The position numbers and the translations under genes were made by a program. Below are positions 14,633 through 27,590 of a stretch of DNA of 64,000 nt, in pieces. The stretch's first letter is position 1, and every line of letters begins with the position of its first letter. This DNA comes from Lucifuga dentata. Taxonomy: Eukaryota; Chordata; Actinopteri; Ophidiiformes; Bythitidae. The notes below the pieces were generated by a model that saw only the letters and a list, made by a program, of their open reading frames with translations, had not been told where the DNA came from and searched no databases. The DNA lies in contig VXCM01002235.1 of NCBI GenBank assembly GCA_014773175.1, positions 141,039-205,038 of the forward strand. The letters are read 5' to 3'.

Positions 14633-15406
14633 GTCATGTCCAAATATGGAATCTCCCCCNCCCCCCTCTCCCTTGTAGCTGCCAGGCACCCAACGGGCTC
14701 TGACCTCCGACCCCAGCCACCCGCCAACCCTGCAGCCTTTGTCTCGCAGCACGGATTAGCAACATGACATATTATGCAATAAGTATGTATTTATGTATAT
14801 GAGGTCATGGAGATGACTTGTGTGCAATGTGGAAGGAATTTCTGATGAACTGCGATGCGGTTCCAGTCCCATAAGCTCCCATTTCACACCGCAGGCCTGT
14901 CTCCCAGCTCATATATATATATATCATGCAGCATCAGGGAGGAGTGTACAGTGCAAAAACATCATTAATATGAAAATCATTAATATGGATCTGAGAGTAG
15001 GGAAAGCAGGAAGAGTCCTGAAATAATGAGAAACCCACAATTAGAACTTTTGCTCCTTAGGAAAGCCTCAGTTGGAAAACATATATTATTTATTGCTGAA
15101 TCAATGTGTGGAAAACATTACATGTGTTTTTGGTTGTAAGAGAACCTGTGGACTGGACGGTTGTGTGACAGTATTAGGATGCTGGTTATGAAGACACATC
15201 CCATTCTCCACAGTAACTGACCTTGACCTTGTCAGTGTGTCTTTACAGTTTAGATTTCTGCTTATTTTTCTTCCTCTGAGAAAAACCGATTTTTATCTGG
15301 CTGAGCATATTTTCCGCTGAAATCTTCAGAGATCTGTGTGTGAGTTGACCACCAAAAAAATTATCCAGATTTTCCCCGTGAGATTGAGGGTGAAAGGAGG
15401 GGGGGG

Positions 15407-15411
15407 NNNNN
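15407..15411. other. Five-N assembly gap
   Basis: The only run of five Ns in the window, placed at the end of a poly-G. The true distance across it is unknown. Confidence 0.95.
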
Positions 15412-16251
15412 TAAGGTAGGAGGGAAGGAAAGAGTGGGGGTACACAGAGTGAGATGGAGTGCAAAGGGGAAAAGCCCAAAAAGCAGTGGTCCCCCCACCC
15501 CCCATACAGTATGGCAGTTAATTTAAATTCTGCAAGGAGACAACCCATAAATCACCTCCATTCTGACTAATGGCTTCTGCACTGAGGGAAAACGCTCGCC
15601 TCTACCTAGAGACATTCTGCACTGCAAAAAATGTAGGCTACTCCTGGTTTGCGTGTGTGTGTGTGTGTGTCTGTTGCATTTATATATATATATATAAAAT
15701 GGTTTGGAGTTCTCCACTCAGACAGACATATAGTTTTTGAAGGAGTCAGCAGCCTGACTGCCCCCTCCATGTGAGCAACTTCCACGAGAGGCAGAAATCC
15801 CCCAGCGTTGCTCCATAATTAGCCCCCATAACTGCAAAGGCTGACGTCAGAGGTGTGTGACACAAAATCTAACCTTGGACTGGTTTCCCAAAAAAAAAAA
15901 AAAAAAANAAAAAAAAAAAAAAAAAAATCACCCTGGGTTAGCACATTGGAGCAACTCACCCAGATTTGCATGTGAGTCATAAAAGGTCCTGTAAGTTTGT
16001 TTTCTTTTTCACAAATGTCCAGCACCTTCTTTTTAATTTATTTTTATGTACCAGAAGCTAGAGAAATAAATTAGAGAAACTGGTAACTTGCAGCCTCATT
16101 TATAATAACTATAAAAAAAAAATTTAATTGTGGATATACCCCAAAAGATGTAAGACAAAACAACAAAAGAACAGCTGGGGAATAAGTTCAAGAACACTAA
16201 ATGCAATATAGTTCTTAAGAAGTTTATTTTGTCTTACGTAATTCTGATATC

Positions 16252-16478
16252 TTGGTCCAAATCTCACATCACTAGTTGCAGCACTGACGAGTGGGAAGAG
16301 CTCTACCAGTGATGCAACCAGTCATGTGACATTTGGACCAATTTCAGTCATGGGGAGGTGTCAGAAGTAGAAAAGACAAAAGACAGGTCTTAAGAACTAT
16401 CCTGAGTATGGTGTTCTCAGACATGTTCACTGGCCTGTTTAAAGACCATTTTAAAATGTTTGCTTTGGGGCCCTGTAC
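16252..16478 (+). repeat. Palindromic dispersed repeat, copy A
   Basis: Starts with an imperfect palindrome (16252-16341): TTGGTCCAAATCTCACATCA at the left and its near-complement ending ACATTTGGACCAA at the right. A trailing segment includes GACATGTTCACTGGCCTGTTT and TTTGGGGCCCTGTAC. The same order of blocks occurs at 31668-31837, so this is a repeat family with a hairpin end. Confidence 0.7.
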
Positions 16479-18576
16479 AAAGAACACCAAAAAGAGCCTG
16501 AATCACTGTGTCTTGAGCCTTGTAACACCACCAGTCGCCCTGAAATTTCTACTTCATATGAAGTGTAGAGGCTTTTACAAATGAGATTCAAATGTGACCT
16601 GACTACTGGACATTTACTGAGCATTCTATTTCTTTTTTTTTAAAAAGCAGTAATTTAGCCCAGAAGAGTAGTTGCATGAGTAGTCCAAGCATTTATGTGT
16701 GAGTATGGAGGCACACGTGTGTGTATATGTGTATATGTGTGTGTCAGGGTTCTCTTGGCCAAGCTGGAGCACACAGGCTGGGTTGCAGGATGTGATTTCT
16801 TGCTCAGGGCAGCAGAGAGCTTGTTTGTTTCCTGTCAGCGACTCTCTTTGCTTTGTGATGAGATGCAGCCCCTCGGGGCGCCGTTTGCTTCTTCATGCCC
16901 TGTCCTGACCTGTCACTACTCATTTGACTGTACAGTGCTGTGACCAACACAAAACATGCAGCGAACAAACACCAAATAAATGTGTCCTATGATCTGTCTA
17001 CATCTCATGCACACACCAGCGGTAGAAGATACATTTCCTGAGATAGCAGTACAGTTTTAAGGAACAAGGGCTTTGTGCTACTTTATATGTCAGTTGCACA
17101 ATATTTCAAATGGAAATTATGTAAGTTTTATTCCACCACATTAACTTGATAGCTGATATTAAATCAAATATGACCTATCATAAGTTGTTATCATTGTCAG
17201 GTTAAAAATTCATATATCATCCTTATTTTAACATCATGACACAAGGAATTTTAAAACTTTTCCCAAGAGAAAGAATTTGGTTAATTTACTCATCTGGCTG
17301 AGAAGTATATGATCCTGAGCTGAAAGCATAAAAGCATTGGAGATATAACCAACAATTTTTAGGTTTGTTTATTGTTTCATTAAAAAAAAAGGGAGCTATG
17401 AGGTTTTTCCATTCTGTTAATTGGAAGTCCCTGTATTTATTGCTATAAGTGCTTTTCATTTTGGTACTAGATTACATTCTACTGTTAATACTTTTTAAAA
17501 ATTGTATTATTATATTGAATGCAGGATTTGCACTTGTAATTTTGTATTTTTCCAATGTAACATAATTTTTTCATACCTCTTCTATCACTGGCACATGCTA
17601 ACATACGTCGAAAAGATCAGTAAGTTTTACATTGTGGAAATAACCACTAATGCGTGAAGTTTTTTTAAGTTTTTTATTTTTTTATTTTTGTTTTTGTTTT
17701 TTTTTTTTTTNTTTTTTTTTTTTTTTGCTTTTTTTTTTGGAGGGTGAAATAATATCCTTTATTACTTCCTGCTTTTCATATTCAGTATGGAATGACATAT
17801 TTCATATGTACAAAGCAGCCACAATGACAAAGTGTGGTCAAATGCAAATTGAAAAATACTATAAATACAATACATATGAGAGCCAGAGATCCAGTGAGAG
17901 ATTCCAGGGACAGTAAGATGAGCTTTCCGCTCTGTAATCTGTTACACTGTGTAAATCTTTATACACTCAAGCTGAAATGGGGCTATTGCCTGTGTGGTGA
18001 CCTGGAGTAACCGGCTTGAGCCAGCTTCTCTCTCATTCCCTTCCAGTAATACAGATGACCTCCAACTGTGACTGGGGCCTCTGATCCCACCCTGTGGGTC
18101 ATACATGTGTTTTAAAAGTTGACAACATGCTTTTCTTCCTCCTCTTCCTTCACCTTTTCCTCTAGCCCATCTGCATCCTGCCTTTCTCACCCGCACCGCC
18201 ACATCCACCTTTAACACCTCTCAAGCGCTTGGTTGGTTGCTTATACAGCTGCTGTTTCCTGCTGGGATCTGACGGCGCTTTAGAGGAGGTTTGATGCTGT
18301 GGGGCGTGACACAGATTGCCATACTGAGGGAGAGTTCCAGTCCCTTGGACCATGAGAGTCACAGCCTAACCCCTTGCTTCCACTTCCAGCTGGGGAGGAG
18401 AGATATGACTCTCTGCCTTCCATTCCCAAACCACCACCACCCCAACACCTTCACTCCCCCNNCCCCCCCCAGCATTGCCCTGCATACTCCAGCCCCCTCT
18501 GCACCAGTCATGCCTAAAACAACTGGCGTATGAGGGACACTCTTGCAGCTTGCTGTGAAGATCCCTTCCACTGCTC

Positions 18577-18709
18577 ACCCGTCCCACTGACTAATAATGA
18601 CGACGATCCATCATATGCGAGACTTCACTGAGCGAGTATTACNACCCGTCCCACTGACTAATAATGACGACGATCCATCATATGCGAGACTTCACTGAGC
18701 GAGTATTAC
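18577..18709. repeat. 66-nt direct duplication around a single N (assembly join)
   Basis: Positions 18577-18642 and 18644-18709 are identical with one N between them. The same signature appears at 7542, 39138 and 39472. Confidence 0.88.
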
Positions 18710-19955
18710 ACGAGATAAGTGCTGAGGTGTGATCCCCCACTAGTCGAGCAGGTGTTGAGTTATTCACTCCCAGTCAATGGTTGGCAAGAAGGGTCACTCA
18801 GACAGCTTGCCAGGTGAGGTCATTCTTTACTTGTTACTCAGACTAAAAACCAACGTTCATTTTCCAATCTAACCTCGTTTTTCTCAGTATCACAAAAACC
18901 CCAGAATTAATTCCGAGTAATTTAGATCACATTTGACACAAGTTTCCTCGTGTGAGACTCCTCTCCTTTCTGAAGCCCCATCCTGTAATCCAATCTCATT
19001 AGCACTATGAATGGAAAGGCTCTCTGTGAGAATCCATTATGGCTTCTCTGTGGCTCTCACTCTGTAATCTCTCTAACCCTGTGGGATTAATCACCCACAG
19101 AGAACAGAAATCGATCCATTTAATCACTAAAAGATGTGACAAAAATGCTGTAACTTGGGGATATGGTGGGAAATTATTGGCCAATTGAAATTCATTGGAG
19201 AGAAAAAGAGAGAAATAAGGGGGAAGTAAGACTTACAGACAGCGGTACTCTGTAGTGCCTTATTGAGGCAATCATTAATTATTTTTGATATATATTTGAG
19301 CTTAGAAAGAACCTTTTTAATTTGTTCAAGAAATTAGTGGCAAAATAAATCAATGATTAAGACTAGAAAAACATCAAGACAGTCCTGTCATGAATCAGAG
19401 ATAAACACGGATTTCCTGTGTGAGTACATCATGTTTCGTGCCACTCACTTTGTTGATGTATCTGCATGTTCAGCAGAGAGGTGTATTTGAGAAATGAGGT
19501 CAGAGTCCGCTGAGAAGTGTTGTAACGCTTTAGGTTTGATGATGCGTCCATGAGCCCATAATGAGAAGGAATGAGGGTCGCCCGGCGATGTTAACCCACT
19601 AATAAAATCTGCCTCCCTTTAAAGGGTGTTGGAAAACCACAATTACCCCCCTGACATTTTTTTACTGCATGATTTATGAAGTGAATATTGCATCTCCCTC
19701 TATCCCTTATGCTAGCTGCAGAGTAATAAAGGGAAGTTAAGGGGCAGTATTGATCGTCTAAAACTAGTCTTTGATTTGCCTCAGACCTGGGGATGAATGG
19801 AGAGGAGAGCAGAAATATTGATGAGTTTTTCTCTCCCACGGCCCTCCACCATGCAGTCCCTGGCCGTCTGGACACCCACCACGTGTGAACAAGTTTTCAA
19901 CTCACATCATCTTCTCCACTTCCACCTATAATTGGCCATATGTGTCACCAGCACC

Positions 19956-19994
<39 letters not shown>
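19956..19994. repeat. CTG/CAG trinucleotide repeat
   Basis: Thirteen CTG units with one TTG interruption. The flanks show no open coding frame, so this is most likely a non-coding triplet repeat. Confidence 0.9.
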
Positions 19995-22345
19995 GAGGGA
20001 AGGAAAGGGAGATCACAGCTTTGACAAGGTGATTGTTGGATGGCACTAGCTTTGACATGTCAGGCAACACTTCTGAACTCTTGAGCCTTCTGCCACTTAA
20101 ATTAGTCATAATATGTAGCATAATGACATCCTGCCTGATTACAGCTGTTGTTTGGCTGCAGTAGCTGTAAAGTTGCTGCTAGAATATTGCAGAAAATTAC
20201 TCTGTGGGTTTAAATTTTAAGCACTTGCCCTTCACATGCAGTCCGGACATAATGAGGTATTTATACCATCTCGAGAGGATATTTCTGTGCAAAGAAAATG
20301 TACAGTAGATCATCAGTAGGCCAAACATTGAATAAGCTGAATACATAATGCCCCAAAGCTGCCCGTGGCATGTGGCATTCAGTGAGCATTCATTAACCTT
20401 TACTGCTGCTGCAGCAGTTACCTGCATTAAGTAAGGCATTGGGTACAGTGTTCAGACAGGTCATCAGGTAAAGAACATTGGAACATTCAAAACACAAGTC
20501 AATTATATTCAGTCCCATGTGAATTAAAGTTTTATCTTGAGTTTTATTTTTAGTATCTAAAAGCCAGTGTCAGTGAAATTGGCTGTGAACGTCAGTGACA
20601 CCAGAGAGGCGGGGGGGNGGGGGGGGGGGTCAGAGTTTGGATAAGAGTTTGTCCCTTCTCCCTCATCTAAATGGCAAATGTCACAGCCAGCAGAGAGCGC
20701 TGCAGAGGGCAGGAGAGGGGTGAGTGGAGAGGGCAGGGAGGACTGAGTAAGTTGGGAAAGCAAGTGCAAGGGGTGGAAGGGAAAAACGTGAAATGCTGCT
20801 GAGCAGGGTAGTGGGCAGCTGCTAAATGGCCAGCGGTGATAGTGATCATGCCAAGCAGTTTGGCATGAAGCTGACATCTTCAACACTGGGGAGTTTGGAG
20901 TCAAGATATAAAGTGATGGCATGCATATATAGCAGGCATATTGTCCTTTACCTAACAAGGAATTCTGGTGTAATTTAAATACAATACCGATCACATGGCA
21001 AACATAAATCGTCCCTGGTCAGCACCGAATAAAAACTACAGATGTTGCAAAACAGCATAAACAAAAATGATGACAATTGAATAGATCAGCATTTACTTAT
21101 CTTGTGAAAATGGAAGAAACAGCTACAGCGGCGACAGTGGAGATGATATGTGAGACCATTAAACAAATCCCATCGTTCTCGGTTGGCTTCTCCTCAAAAC
21201 TGGTTGTCATCAAGTATAATCTTATTTATAGATTCATAGACTAGATTTATTGAAGAATTACGATGTAATCATTTAGGGTATGACGACTTTTTTAAAACAT
21301 TGTCACTAATGAAGAGCACTCCAGTTCTTTCCACACATACAGTATTTTCACAAACAACTGCCTACAATCTGAAATCTAGATCTGTTTATTCTTCATCTTA
21401 AGAGAACAATGCTACAAAGCAGGCAAGACTACACATTCTAAATGACAGACTAAAAGGGGAAAAACAAACAGTCAGGGAAGTGGGATGGTTCGACTTAACA
21501 GTTTACTTGTGCTGCCAATGGCCTGTAATCACTGTGTGTTGAGCTTCCTTTCAGGATGATGAGATGTTTTTGTACCATAGCAACAGATTCCTCAGCTTCC
21601 CACACTTTAGAAAAACCTGTGGTATGAGCGATGTTTTATGCCATGCTTGTACACAAGCATGCTGTTTCTTGCTGCTCCTAATGTAGTTATTATCTAATAA
21701 CAGGATGATGATGTGAATTACATCTACCACAACAGTTTACAATGTTAATGAGACACTTCATTGAAAGATATTAAGGTTGAATCTTTACCTTCTGACAACA
21801 GATGTCAACCACACAGTATCTTGCTAACATGTGGCTACATCATCTAATTTTTTTTTGCTGCTGGCATCCTGATGTTTCATCTCTTTGAAAAACATGCCAT
21901 GTACATGTGACTGCATAGCTTTGAATTCCTGTCTATATTTTCCTCTGCTTCATTTTTTTTTTCTATTTCCTTTACACACACATAATACAATATTCATACT
22001 ATGGATCAGATGCTATGTTGAGTTTATACCGTTTTACCGGCTGTATGGAACCCTCACTCAGTTGTTAAAGAGATGGTTTGTTTATGCCTCATTTTCCTTT
22101 ATGATTTTTTATCTGGAGAAGTGAGCATGTGTCACCTAGATTTTCATTTGAGCAAACCTCTAAGGTCTCTGTTGGTGATTTAGTGAGATAGAAGTGCTGT
22201 GTTTTTAGATGTGAAACACCTCCCCAGTCCACATATCACTCACATATTCTTTCATTTAATTATTCATTTGCACTTAGTTTATCCTCCCTCTAGTGATCAA
22301 ATGGGGGTATGACAATGTCTTCACACAAAATCTGAATCCAAGAAT

Positions 22346-22388
22346 GTCCCAAGGTCTTCTTTTCAGATGATAGATAAGACCTTGGGAC
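22346..22388. other. Perfect 13-bp stem-loop
   Basis: GTCCCAAGGTCTT at 22346-22358 pairs perfectly with AAGACCTTGGGAC at 22376-22388 across a 17-nt loop. No neighbouring transcript is visible. It may be chance, a mobile-element relic or a small structured RNA. Confidence 0.5.
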
Positions 22389-22479
22389 TCTCTTTTTAAT
22401 TTTTAATTTTTTACAAGGAAAATGATTTTTGTCAAGCATCATATGAACTAGATTCTTAGATGTATTTCAAGACCATTGG

Positions 22480-23270
22480 ACTTTCCTTGTCTTATTAAGT
22501 TAATTATGTCCTTAATGCCACTTTCCTTAGCCAGGGGTCAGTCCATACAGGCACTCGCCTTTGCCTACCACCTGATTGGCACAGTACCTGACCCTTATGC
22601 CTTCCCTTGCAGATGGTGGGTCCACATGGTGGTCCCACGTTGTTGTGAAGTTTTTTTTTTGTTTGTTTGTTTGTTTTTTTGTGCTGAGCACGACCGGGCT
22701 CCATGGGACCCAGCCAGCAGGCACTCGCTCCTTCTCCAGGAGGAGGCCCTGGTTTTCCTATTCCAGGTGAGGTAGCTTTGTCTAGCTTTGTTTAGTTCCG
22801 ATTTGTAAAGGGCTGTGAACCGCTCTTAGTCTGGCCCTTCACCAGGGACCAGTTTGACTCTACCAGGGGCTGTTGACCCAGACAACACAGCTCCCATGGT
22901 TGTGAGGGCATGCAAACTCCTCCATCATAATAAGGTAAGCGATTCATGGAAGAGAGGGAAAAAGGGAAATGAGTTGGTTGAGGTGGTTTGACATCTAATC
23001 AGGATGCCTCCCTGGGGAGGTATTCTAGGCAAATCCAACAGGGAGGCAACCATGGGGGCAGACCAAGAATATTCTGGAGAGATTATATATCTCATCTGGC
23101 CTGGAAATGTCTTGGGATTCTCAAGGAAGAGCTGGCTAATGTAGCTAGGGAGAGGGCTATCTGGGCAACTTGCTTAGCATGCTACTTCTGTGACCCGGAA
23201 ATGGGTAAGCAATGGATGGATGGATGGATGGATGGATGGATGGATGGATGGATGGATGGATGGATGGACA

Positions 23271-23303
<33 letters not shown>

Positions 23304-23323
23304 ATGGATGGACAGATGGACGG

Positions 23324-23359
<36 letters not shown>

Positions 23360-23360
23360 A
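22480..23360 (+). mobile_element. LINE 3' end remnant ending in a GGAT tail
   Basis: The region 22988-23200 translates as [20 protein letters not shown] followed by [18 protein letters not shown]. This matches the C-terminal GRPRTRWRDYIS..AWERLGIP.EEL...GEREVWAS pattern I recall from teleost non-LTR retrotransposons. Upstream (22480-22980) is untranslated-looking sequence with blocks typical of the same repeats, such as AACCGCTCTTAGTCTGG and CTCTACCAGGGGCTG. The element ends in a (GGAT)n array at 23212-23360 containing GGAC variants, which is a usual LINE tail. The copy is 5'-truncated with no intact reverse transcriptase. Family assignment (possibly CR1/L2-like) is uncertain. Confidence 0.75.
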
Positions 23361-23442
23361 AGTTATTCAGTCTGATTTTCAGTTAGAGCTCAATAGAATC
23401 TAGTCTGAAACGTGGTTGGAAAAAGTAGATTTCAATACAAAG

Positions 23443-23500
23443 CAGTTTATTTAGAAATGAGTGTCTGTTGAAACAAGACAAAGTAAGGCAGATTGCTGCA
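23443..23500 (+). repeat. Dispersed repeat fragment, copy 1 of 2
   Basis: Shares TAGAAATGAGTGTCT and TAAGGCAGATTGCTGCA, in the same order and spacing, with 27527-27590. It immediately follows the LINE tail and may belong to a neighbouring insertion. Confidence 0.6.
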
Positions 23501-25184
23501 GAACCAAGAAAATGACACGATTCTGGAAAATTCTTCCACATTTAATTGTCATATGATCCATTTCACACCTTCACACTCAAGGGATTATGTTTGAGGTGTT
23601 GATTGTTGCTTACCAGCTTGCAAAAATTGCATTAATGGACCCTAAAATAAGCTAAATGATGATTAAAAAAAAAAAAGAAAACTTCAGACGAGGGATAAAG
23701 TTTGGGAGTTTTCTTATAATTTCCCTGCTGGTAAGGAGTTTTAGATTCTTCATCTTTTTGTTTTGAAATGAGGGATATTTTCCCTTTTCATCCACTTTAA
23801 AATTCAGCTGTAGCAAACAGTATCTGAGAGGGTCCATGAAGTAGAGTCAGACAGAGACATCAGGAAGGCTTCATCCCCCTCTAAAGGAATGACCGAGGGG
23901 GGCAATGGCACCATGTCAGGCCTGATGACTTATTGAGACACATGGGACCTTTGGAGACAGGTCACCATCTGGTATCTGCCACCAAATAATCTTGACAACA
24001 TGGAGACTGCACATTGTATGTCTGCCTTGCTTTGTGTCTTTTACATCAATGGATTGGACTTGCAAAAACTGGCACTTCCACACTTCCTGCCTGCCCTCCC
24101 TCCCTCCCTCTCTCCTCTACCCATCCTCTGTTCTGTCCTCATCCCTCTCCATATATCTCAGTCTGGGCTGAAGATAGACAAAAATCTGCTGTGGGATTAT
24201 GTACTGTGAGCTGCTAATAATGTTGAAGAGCCTCCTGGGCTCATACTCCCAAAGCAACGGTGCAATAAAGCCAGGAGCTGGAAAATACATGGCTATTTAA
24301 TGGAAACCGAAGCTTCTGAGCTGCTGTGCTATATTTACAGGAAGCCTTACTGCCTCAGCTTTTGCATCTTGTGCTTGTCCGCCTTGCCTGCCCATCAGCA
24401 ACCTTGGAGGAGACCTGGCATCTGCTGTTTCTGTGACTCCCCTACAGCCTCCCACGCCTCTGCCACAAACACACACTGCTTGCACAGGCAATAAAGCAAA
24501 AAATAGTGAGGATACAGTCATTGCGATTGCTGCTTAAACTGACACTTGGATATGTAGCACAATACAGTTGATACAGAACAAAATTATGGCATTATTGACA
24601 AAATTCAGTGTAAAGGGCCAGAATAGAGAACTCTCTTTTTCACAGTTTGTTGTTTGTTGTGATTAGTGCTGTTCCTCAGTTTCCCAACTATTCAAATCTT
24701 GCCATTTAGTTTGTACCATCTGTCTCCTACTGAAAGTCAGAATGAGTATGACACAACAGGGCCACTGTTTTGTTTTCTTGTTCTGTTTATTCCTCGATAA
24801 TGAGAAATCAGCAGAGGGACTGGCATGGTGCTTGCTGCCACACGTATACTCCCATGAAACTCTTCCTAGGCCATATGGTTTCTCTACAGGGGGCTAGCTG
24901 ACTCTTCTGAGTCTGAGGTATCAGAAGTACAGATCTTGAATCTTCCTTCTTCAGAGGATTGACATGAAGTTATGATTCCTCCATCCATGGGATGGAAGGA
25001 GATGCACAATATTGTTGATAGAAACATAATATCCTTGCAGTGTTTTGTTTTGTTTTGTTTTTTTTTTGCATTCTTTGTCTTTCCGCAAGTTTTTTCCCAG
25101 GATTGACAGATGACTTGATAGGTTATGAGAAGGGATGGTGGCCTGGGGACATGCTAAGAGATTTAAAGGTCTATACTAACGATT

Positions 25185-25414
25185 TTGCATGTTTAAGACC
25201 ATAAATACTACCCACATACACGTTACATTACTGACAACCGTTTTCCAAAACAAAACAAAACAAAACAAAATGTATTTTAGTTTTCCTGTTATTTTACCAA
25301 ATCCCCTACTCTTTCAAAATCAAATGTTCAGGTGATACACCTACCTTAAAATTCAATGTTTCACCTGCCAATATGTATATCCAAATTTAATTTTTTAGTA
25401 AAAGTCGTCTTCTT
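25185..25414 (-). repeat. Dispersed repeat family, copy 2 (inverted)
   Basis: The reverse complement of this segment aligns block by block with 7747-7980, including TGTATCACCTGAACATTTGA and ACGGTTGTCAGTAATGTAAC. The pair is 17.4 kb apart in opposite orientation. Confidence 0.75.
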
Positions 25415-26815
25415 GTGTGACTGTCATAATGGTCCTTCTTCTTGTTGGGACACTTTGTTCATCTGTGTTCATCTGGCATTTAGCCTTCTGTGTGTTCAGT
25501 GTTCTTTCGTTGAAGGAGGGAACAGCTCTGCGTGACTACTTTAGTCCTGGAAGGTTTGAACGGGCGCAGATTGAGAATGGCATACAATGCAATGTTTAAT
25601 TCAACATCCCCGCATGAAGACTGTTAAATCTAATACCAGACCCAGTCTGCAGCAGCAGGTCTGGCAGAAACATGACTTACTTGTAAACCCCAGTGTCTCA
25701 AACAATAATGCAGGGTCTCTCACACTGTATATCTTAGCATACTCCTAAGAAAGTGTAAAACACAAGGCAGTGATGTTAACAAAAACAAATGTTAGCAGCA
25801 AAGCAGCTGAGAAATCCGCCCAATTCAGCTCAGTGCTGCACCTTCTGATTGAGCTTGGATTTGGTGAAGGGCTTTTTGTTCAGAGGAAAACCTCATCCAT
25901 GGTACCTGAGGGTGACAGAGGTTAGTAATTGAGAACGACATCATTACAAAAACCTTTTGTCACGCCTGCTGCACCCACTCCCGGCACACTCTTTCTCAGG
26001 TCTCCATCTCTCAGTCTATTGTCTTGACAGAGCTGGGACATAAGAGCTAATTTCCCACTGAATTACTACTGCTGCTCTCAGCTAAGTAACCTCCCATTTC
26101 AATAAATCTGTCAAGACATTTACGTTTGCCTGTCTCCATGTGATATTTAACATAACCTCCAGAATTACATTAATATACAATATGTTATTAGTTATTCTCA
26201 CAGCAGAGAGCATATGGATGACTAAAGCTGTGATTTAATTTTGCTAGTGAATAAATGCGTTTTGTCTTTCTGAGACTGTTGCATAAAGTTCTGGTTAGGA
26301 CTATGCCACATTATATCTTTCGTGATCATATTTTTGTATATGATTGAAATTTGTCTATCTTGATGCAGCAGCTTGATGATGTGTTGAATTTTTACATCAT
26401 GTGCAGCAAGAAGAAACAAAACAAACATGCACAAAAGTAGCACAGTTAGCACCTGACGAATTCGTTCCTAAAAAAGGATCTATACCTCTGTTGTTTGGGA
26501 ATGGTTCTGCTATAAGGTTAACTGGCTAACAAACAAATTTGTTTCTCCACCTGAGGCAGAAACACCCGGGTGAATATAAAGAAAGTCAAAAGTCGCTTGT
26601 GAGTCAAGCAGCTGATTTGTGACACAAAACAAGCAGGCAAATGTCAGTGACTCAGTCAGGCATAGCTGGAGTATTAGTGTGTGCTACCTGTGACACAAAA
26701 ATCAAATGGTTGGTGTAATTAGCAAAGCGGGGACTTTTTGTTAGCAATGACTTGTTGTTGCAATGCAAACATTGTTAGCCTAGCCTAGCCGCTACGCTCC
26801 CCCTGCAGTCATTCT

Positions 26816-26961
26816 TATGATCCCAAGGTCCTACGTTCCCCAGCTCTATATAGCACAACAGAGCACATAATGAGTTAGGGTTAGGTTTCCGGTTAATGTG
26901 TATGAACTTAATGTGTGTTAACAGAATATTGAACTGAGGAACATAGGACCCTGGGAACATA
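26816..26961 (-). mobile_element. Inverted-repeat MITE, copy 2
   Basis: Arms TATGATCCCAAGGTCCTACG at the left and its near-complement ending CATAGGACCCTGGGAACATA at the right enclose 146 bp. The inside reads as the reverse complement of the copy at 5784-5914 (GTTAACAGAATATTGAACTG lies near the right end here). The two insertions belong to the same family. Confidence 0.8.
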
Positions 26962-27526
26962 GATATGCCTCCCTCACTTCAATTGAATTCTTCTCATTGT
27001 GATGGAGCTGCACTATTTAGCACTGAAGGGAATATCATAACCTGCCAAAGATCAGCTCTTAAGCCATCATTAGTCATTTCATTTGGTGATACTATTTATG
27101 TTTTTTACACTTCTGAAGACTGACTCGTCAAGTTAATTTGAGTAATTGTTTACAACAATAAACAATATTACTTAGTACTTAGTTGTTTATATTTTTATTG
27201 AATGGAAACACTCTACTGTGCCTATTTTTACACTTACTATGTTTTACTTTCAAATTCAGTCATTGAGCCACAATACTCACAGAAACCCTCTGTGAGATCC
27301 TAATGGGACTTTATCAACTCAAGTCACTTCAAAAATCTATCACTGAAGGCTTAATTCACACTGTAGGGATCGTGTGTTTCATGTTTTAGCACTTTAGAGA
27401 TGTGCCAGTTTTACCAAAAACAGCACCAGGTATAACCTTTGGCAAACACTGCAAAGAAATGTCTCTCTTAAGGTTTTTTGGGTGTCAGCCTGTTTCAGGG
27501 TTAGGGTTAGCAGGTACAAATGAGCC

Positions 27527-27590
27527 TGTTTACAGATTTTAGAAATGAGTGTCTATTTGAAAATAAAAGAGAATAAGGCAGATTGCTGCA
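27527..27590 (+). repeat. Dispersed repeat fragment, copy 2 of 2
   Basis: Aligns with 23443-23500 over TTAGAAATGAGTGTCT and TAAGGCAGATTGCTGCA. Confidence 0.6.

Larger units (their letters stand above)
14289..22479. other. Intergenic region, no coding exon recognised
   Basis: Simple repeats, a five-N gap at 15407-15411, single- or double-N joins in homopolymers (14660, 15908, 17711, 18461-18462, 20618), one assembly duplication and one palindromic repeat. The stretch 18840-19900 is low in repeats, has balanced composition and contains homeobox-like TAAT and ATTA cores. It is a candidate conserved non-coding block by impression only. Confidence 0.55.

Noticed and set aside
20557..20994. 145-codon minus-strand open frame
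   Set aside because: It crosses an N in a G-run, has biased composition and shows no domain or gene context.
23190..23403. Open frames encoding DGWM repeats
   Set aside because: They are translations of the GGAT array with no protein support.
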